Shown: positions 5,562 to 8,432 of the stretch, one piece after another | Layout of the letters: each line of letters starts with the position of its first letter | Numbering within the stretch: position 1 is the stretch's first letter | Source: Chloroflexota bacterium | GTDB taxonomy: Bacteria; Chloroflexota; Limnocylindria; Limnocylindrales; CSP1-4 | DNA length: 8,432 nt | NCBI GenBank assembly: GCA_021790715.1 | Contig: JAJYGK010000067.1 | Span: 1-8,432, forward strand | Direction of reading: 5' to 3' | The notes under the pieces: model-generated | Database searches by the model: none | What the model saw: only the letters and a program-made list of their open reading frames with translations | What the model was told of the DNA's origin: nothing | Program-made: the position numbers and the translations under genes

Positions 5562-5569
5562 AACGCACG

Positions 5570-7228
5570 ATGAGCGGGCGAGACGAACGCGCGGACCTGG
5601 TCCTGACCGGCGGGTCGGTGCAGACGATGGACGCGGTGCGCCGCACCGCGTCGGCGATCGCCGTGCGCGACGGCCGCATCGCCGCCGTCGGCTCGGATCG
5701 AGAGATCCTCGAGTGCGCCGGGCCGCGCACGCGTCGAATCGACCTGGCCGGCCGGACGCTCCTCCCCGCCTTCCAGGACGCTCACGTCCACCCGTCGATG
5801 GCCGGCGTGGGGCTGCTGCGCTGCCCCCTCCACGACCTGCCGCGCAGCCTGGGTGCGTACCAGGCCGCCATCCGCGCGTACGCGGCCGCGCATCCCGACG
5901 CGGAGTGGATCCTGGGAGACGGCTGGTACCTCGAGGCCTTCCCGGGTGGGACGCCGAGGCGCGAGGACCTGGACGCCGTCGTGCCGGACCGCCCCGCGTT
6001 CTTCATCAACCGCGACGGGCACGGCGCGTGGGCGAACTCACGCGCCCTGGCGGTCGCGGGCATCGCCCGCGGGACCGCGGACCCGCCGCGCGGGCGGATC
6101 GAACGCGATGCCGGCGGCGAGCCGACCGGCACGCTGCACGAGGGGGCGATCGAGGAGGTCAAGCGGATCCTCCCGGTCCTCCCGGTCGAGGAGCGGGCTC
6201 GCGGCATCGAGCTCGCGCAGGCCTACCTGCACCGACTCGGGATAACAGCCTGGCAGGACGCCTGGGTCACGCCCGACGACCTCGCGGCCTACCGGCTCCT
6301 GGCCGAACGGGGACGGCTGACGGCCCGCGTGATCGCATGCCTCTGGTGGGAGCGCGAGCGCGGCGGCGAGCAGATCGAGAGCATGATCGAGCAGCGACGG
6401 ACCGGGACGCTCGGCCGGCTGCGCGCCACGACCGCGAAGATCATGCTGGACGGCGTGGCCGAGAACTTCACGGCCGCGATGCTGCACCCGTACCTCGACG
6501 GCCGGGGCCGCGCGACCGCGAACCGCGGCATCAGCTTCGTGGACCCGGAGATGCTGAAACGGCACGTCACGCGGCTCGACGCCGAGGGCTTCCAGGTGCA
6601 CTTCCACGCGCTCGGCGACCGGGCGGTCCGCGAAGGGCTCGACGCGATCGAGGCCGCGCGGCTGGCGAACGGTCCCTCCGACCTGCGGCACGAGCTGGCG
6701 CATCTCCAGGTCGTCGATCCCGGGGACATCCCGCGCTTCCGCGCGCTCGGCGCGATCGCGAACATCCAGCCGTTCTGGGCCTGCAACGACCGCCAGATGG
6801 TCGAGCTGACCCGGCCGTTCCTGGCGCCCGAGCGGTTCGCGCTCCAGTACCCGTTCCGCTCGCTGCGGCGCGCCGGCGCGATCCTGGCCGGGGGCAGCGA
6901 CTGGACGGTCAGCACGCCGAACGTGATGGCGGAGGTCGAGGTGGCTGTCAGGCGCATCTCACCAGACGAACCGGACCAGGAGCCGCTCCTGCCCGGCGAG
7001 GCACTGGACCTGCCCGACGCGTTGGCCGCCTACACGATCGGCGCGGCGTACGCGAACCACCTGGACGACGTCACCGGCACGGTCAAGGTCGGCAAGCTGG
7101 CGGATCTCGTCGTGCTCGACCGGGACATCCTCGCGCCCGACGCGGGAGCGCCGACGGATGCCCGGGTGCTCCTCACGCTGGTCGAGGGTGCGGCCGTGCA
7201 CGAGGATCCGGCACTCGAAGCACGGTGA
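5570..7228 (+). CDS. YtcJ-type amidohydrolase (amidohydrolase 3 family)
   Basis: A 552-residue cytosolic metal-dependent hydrolase of the amidohydrolase superfamily, closest in layout to YtcJ-like proteins (full family length). Seen: an N-terminal strand domain (LVLTGGSVQTMD, then VRDGRIAAVG) that also forms the composite domain with the C-terminal KVGKLADLVVLDRD; the metal motif H72-V-H74; HGAWANS near 151-157; Lys290 in AKIMLDG; H344-F-H346-ALGDRA; His378 in AHLQ; and Asp444 in GGSDWTVSTPN, the usual final metal or proton-shuttle Asp. No signal peptide is visible. Substrates of this group are poorly known: amides, N-acyl amino acids, formamides or similar exoenzyme-type targets have been described for different members, so I give no reaction. 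It stands alone on the plus strand, diverging from tat-folE and converging on the small membrane protein. Start chosen by the strong GGAGGAGG. Confidence 0.93.
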   Translation: MSGRDERADLVLTGGSVQTMDAVRRTASAIAVRDGRIAAVGSDREILECAGPRTRRIDLAGRTLLPAFQDAHVHPSMAGVGLLRCPLHDLPRSLGAYQAAIRAYAAAHPDAEWILGDGWYLEAFPGGTPRREDLDAVVPDRPAFFINRDGHGAWANSRALAVAGIARGTADPPRGRIERDAGGEPTGTLHEGAIEEVKRILPVLPVEERARGIELAQAYLHRLGITAWQDAWVTPDDLAAYRLLAERGRLTARVIACLWWERERGGEQIESMIEQRRTGTLGRLRATTAKIMLDGVAENFTAAMLHPYLDGRGRATANRGISFVDPEMLKRHVTRLDAEGFQVHFHALGDRAVREGLDAIEAARLANGPSDLRHELAHLQVVDPGDIPRFRALGAIANIQPFWACNDRQMVELTRPFLAPERFALQYPFRSLRRAGAILAGGSDWTVSTPNVMAEVEVAVRRISPDEPDQEPLLPGEALDLPDALAAYTIGAAYANHLDDVTGTVKVGKLADLVVLDRDILAPDAGAPTDARVLLTLVEGAAVHEDPALEAR

Positions 7229-7229
7229 A

Positions 7230-7241
7230 CCGTCCGGACGG
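7230..7241. other. Perfect 12-bp palindrome directly after the amidohydrolase stop
   Basis: CCGTCCGGACGG begins one base after the TGA. A weak second hairpin (CGCAC-GCC-GTGCG, 7252-7264) follows. Either could help end transcription between the converging genes, but no T-tract is present, and a loop-free palindrome is as easily a protein site. The half-site CGGACG recurs in the palindrome at 7535-7548. Confidence 0.4.
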
Positions 7242-7265
7242 GGCGCCGACGCGCACGCCGTGCGT

Positions 7266-7308
7266 TCAGCCTCGGGCGGCGTGTCTGCCGCGCGATCAGC
7301 CTCGGGCG
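7266..7308. repeat. Direct repeat of 13 bases at the end of the small membrane gene
   Basis: TCAGCCTCGGGCG occurs at 7266-7278 and 7296-7308, 30 bases apart, with a matching GCG four bases further upstream of each. The second copy contains the stop codon and last codons of the minus-strand membrane protein, so the first looks like a duplicated gene end. Confidence 0.6.
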
Positions 7309-7475
7309 CGCGCCGTCCAGATGACGTGCCCGGGATCGACCGCCACGAACAGGGCGATCGCCGCGGCGAGCACGGGCCCGAGGGCCTGCGGCAGGCCGAA
7401 CGCGAACGATGCGAAGCCGTACCAGGCACCAATGGCGACGAACCAGAAGACGGCGGCGAGAATCCTGCGAACCAT
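7296..7475 (-). CDS. Small two-helix membrane protein, unknown function
   Basis: I do not recognise this 59-residue protein. It has two hydrophobic segments, about residues 5-27 (rich in Phe, Trp, Ala) and 31-47, with an Arg pair before the first (MVRRI) and a basic tail (TARARG), as expected of an integral membrane protein. The codons carry the strong G/C bias at third positions seen in the neighbours, which supports it being real and not a shadow. An in-frame GTG at 7535 would add 20 residues (MADRYRRPVPAGGRFRHDPG), but these lie across a palindrome and a -10-like TACCGT (7518-7523), so I prefer ATG 7475. A GGGAGG lies 18 bases before that ATG, farther than usual. It converges with the amidohydrolase and diverges from the metallopeptidase; no functional link is evident. 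Confidence 0.6.
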   Translation of the reverse strand: MVRRILAAVFWFVAIGAWYGFASFAFGLPQALGPVLAAAIALFVAVDPGHVIWTARARG

Positions 7476-7495
7476 GCCGGGATCGTGGCGGAACC

Positions 7496-7509
7496 TCCCG
7501 CCGGCGGGA
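7496..7509. promoter_or_regulatory. Perfect 14-bp palindrome over the GGGAGG upstream of the membrane protein
   Basis: TCCCGCCGGCGGGA is fully symmetric and lies 20 bases before ATG 7475. In the minus-strand RNA it can fold with a five-base stem and CCGG loop that takes up most of the GGGAGG, and GGTTCC words flank it on both sides. It could be an operator or a fold that masks ribosome binding. Confidence 0.45.
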
Positions 7510-7534
7510 ACCGGACGACGGTACCGGTCGGCCA

Positions 7535-7548
7535 CGGACGATCGTCCG
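7535..7548. promoter_or_regulatory. Perfect 14-bp palindrome in the divergent region
   Basis: CGGACGATCGTCCG is symmetric and centred between the two divergent genes, upstream of the -10-like sites of both. The partner word CCGGACGA at 7511-7518 forms a further inverted pair with TCGTCCGG at 7542-7549. Likely protein-binding site; binder unknown. Confidence 0.5.
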
Positions 7549-7560
7549 GAACAGGCACCC

Positions 7561-7579
7561 GACCGCGCGCCGCGCGGTC
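7561..7579. promoter_or_regulatory. 9-bp inverted repeat upstream of the metallopeptidase promoter
   Basis: GACCGCGCG (7561-7569) and CGCGCGGTC (7571-7579) are exact inverse complements with a single central base. The right edge lies 38 bases before the -10-like TACCAT, just upstream of where a -35 would be, a usual place for a regulator site. Confidence 0.5.
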
Positions 7580-7617
7580 CGCCTCGCCCGATGCAGGTCC
7601 GGCCGTCCAGGCCCGGC

Positions 7618-7623
7618 TACCAT
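7618..7623 (+). promoter_or_regulatory. Candidate -10 element for the metallopeptidase
   Basis: TACCAT (TANNNT type) ends six bases before ATG 7630. No Shine-Dalgarno lies between, so a transcript beginning at or near the A of the ATG is likely. No -35 match is recognisable. Confidence 0.5.
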
Positions 7624-7629
7624 CTCGAC

Positions 7630-8058
7630 ATGCCGATCCGCCGCCGGGGAAGCCGCGCCGCTCGTCATCGCGCCGCGCGGCCGCGACCCTCGTTCGGGCA
7701 GTCGTTCTTCGAGCGCGCCCTGGAGCACGCGATCGACGGCCTGCCCGGGCCGCTTCGACCGCTCCTGGACGAGGTGGCGATCGTCGTCGATGACGTCCCG
7801 AGCCCCGAACAGCGCCGCACGGCCGGCCTGCGCCCGGGCGACATGCTCTACGGCCTGTACGAGGGCGTGCCGCCCACGGAGTACGGCGCCGACTGGGTCG
7901 CGATCCCCAACAAGATCACGCTGTTCCGCGAGCCGCTGGAGGAGGACTTCCGGGATCCGGTCGAGCTCGCGGAGGAGATCCGGATCACGCTCGTCCACGA
8001 GCTCGCGCATCACGCCGGCTTCGACGAGGATCGCCTGGCGGACTTCGGCGTCGACTGA
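7630..8058 (+). CDS. Small MMP-like zinc metallopeptidase (Zincin_1 type)
   Basis: A 142-residue protein of the metallopeptidase family with an MMP-like minimal zincin fold. Seen: an Arg-rich first 20 residues, then SFFERALEHAIDGLPGPLRPL (25-45), the typical opening of the family, a central block with GLYEGVPP (75-82) and IPNKITLFREPL (92-103), and the active site H123-E124-L-A-H127-H-A-G-F-D132, continuing EDRL. His123 and His127 are zinc ligands, Glu124 the general base, and Asp132 a probable third ligand. The natural substrates of the family are not known. Length is normal apart from the basic N-terminal tail. The frame stays open far upstream as a shadow of the amidohydrolase, but ATG 7630 is the first start before the conserved part and sits six bases after a -10-like box. 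The stop is followed by a duplicated in-frame stop. No signal peptide; cytosolic. Confidence 0.9.
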   Translation: MPIRRRGSRAARHRAARPRPSFGQSFFERALEHAIDGLPGPLRPLLDEVAIVVDDVPSPEQRRTAGLRPGDMLYGLYEGVPPTEYGADWVAIPNKITLFREPLEEDFRDPVELAEEIRITLVHELAHHAGFDEDRLADFGVD

Positions 8059-8074
8059 GCCGGCGTCGACTGAG
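8047..8074. repeat. Tandem duplication carrying the metallopeptidase stop codon
   Basis: GGCGTCGACTGAG occurs at 8047-8059 and 8062-8074 with a 15-base period. As 15 is a multiple of three, the second TGA (8071-8073) is in the same frame as the first (8056-8058). The ancestral protein end is unchanged by the duplication. Confidence 0.8.
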
Positions 8075-8133
8075 TCACCAGGCTGCCGGCGGCCGCCACC
8101 CGGCCAGCCGACGGGTGCCGGGCCTGATCACCT

Positions 8134-8162
8134 CCCCCGGGCGCGCGTGCGCTCGCCGGGGG
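8134..8162. terminator. Candidate bidirectional terminator stem
   Basis: CCCCCGG (8134-8140) pairs with CCGGGGG (8156-8162), with two more pairs possible after a one-base bulge and a loop of about ten bases. It lies between the ends of two converging genes (stops at 8058 and 8167), the expected place for a shared terminator. No T-tract is present, so it may act by other means. A second six-base stem (8099-8104 with 8117-8122) lies nearby. Confidence 0.5.
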
Positions 8163-8166
8163 TCGG

Positions 8167-8432
8167 TCAGATCGCCGGTCGCTCCTCGCGCTCCAGGGCG
8201 ACCAGGTCCATCAGGATCGCGTAGGCCGTCGCCACGACCGGCGCATCCAGCAGCGTGAACTGCAGCCGCCCTCCGAACTCGGATTCGATCCGCAGGGCCA
8301 TCGATGTGCCGGTGACGAGTGCGAGCGGGTCGGACAGCGGAAGCTCCTCCGGCGCGACGCCGGCGACGATGGATCGGCCGTGCCCGCCGGCGGCGCCGCC
8401 GTCCTCCCGCGCCTCGCCGCGCGCGATCAGCC
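8167..8432 (-). CDS. 3' end of an unidentified gene (cut by the window edge)
   Basis: The frame is open from the right edge to TGA at 8167-8169 and gives the last 87 residues of a protein I do not recognise. It begins Ala/Gly/Glu-rich, then continues SDPLALVTGTSMALRIESEF, GGRLQFTLLDAPVVATAYAI and LMDLVALEREERPAI. The second half has a natural mix of hydrophobic and charged residues, strong G/C third positions and a probable C-terminal helix, which supports real coding. The only internal ATG (Met44 of the visible part) has no ribosome site, so the gene probably starts outside the window. It converges with the metallopeptidase across a 108-base gap. No domain, signal peptide or membrane segment is evident; function unknown. 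Confidence 0.6.
   Translation of the reverse strand, partial: LIARGEAREDGGAAGGHGRSIVAGVAPEELPLSDPLALVTGTSMALRIESEFGGRLQFTLLDAPVVATAYAILMDLVALEREERPAI

Noticed and set aside
5054..5569. N-terminal extension of the amidohydrolase
   Set aside because: It is antisense to folE and tat; the strong GGAGGAGG before ATG 5570 fixes the start.
5713..7629. Upstream extension of the metallopeptidase frame
   Set aside because: Out-of-frame shadow of the amidohydrolase, Arg/Pro-rich and without motif; the real protein starts at 7630.

Overview
The window is an 8.4 kb piece of very GC-rich bacterial chromosome. GC-ending codons dominate in every gene. I see no phage, transposon, CRISPR or RNA gene. Gene content, the -10-like boxes set almost on top of start codons, and minisatellite-like intergenic repeats would suit a high-GC Chloroflexota or Actinomycetota-type bacterium. 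That placement is inference, since no taxonomic marker is present.

Layout. Positions 1-632 hold no convincing gene, only short tandem repeats (8-bp and 14-bp units) and a dispersed 15-bp direct repeat. From 633 to 5500 six genes all lie on the minus strand. In transcription order they are: a 59-residue TatA/TatB-type translocase subunit (5500-5321), folE GTP cyclohydrolase I (5319-4588), a stand-alone B12-binding subunit of a methylmalonyl-CoA-mutase-type enzyme (4517-4107), its G-protein chaperone meaB (4110-3007, 4-base overlap), a 3-hydroxyacyl-CoA dehydrogenase (2917-2042) and an acyl-CoA dehydrogenase (1805-633). A 47-bp tandem repeat separates the last two. On the plus strand, diverging from the tat gene, is a YtcJ-type metal-dependent amidohydrolase (5570-7228). 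It converges on a small two-helix membrane protein (7475-7296, minus). A palindrome-rich divergent region follows, then a small MMP-like zinc metallopeptidase (7630-8058, plus), which converges on the 3' end of an unidentified gene leaving the right edge (8432-8167, minus).

How the genes work together. The mutase subunit, MeaB, hydroxyacyl-CoA dehydrogenase and acyl-CoA dehydrogenase form an acyl-CoA catabolic neighbourhood (short or branched-chain fatty acid, amino acid or propionate-type metabolism). The catalytic mutase subunit is not in the window, so the exact mutase substrate is undetermined. The tat-folE pair looks translationally coupled. The amidohydrolase, membrane protein and metallopeptidase look like independent housekeeping or accessory genes.

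Most useful observations: a TANNNT -10-like hexamer sits 6-8 bases before the start codon of four genes, suggesting leaderless transcription, and it moves the start of the mutase subunit to 4517; a tat-family gene is easily missed because of its size and GTG start; three perfect palindromes are packed into one divergent intergenic region; and three separate tandem-repeat arrays lie between genes. I found no convincing evidence of a wholly new multi-gene system.
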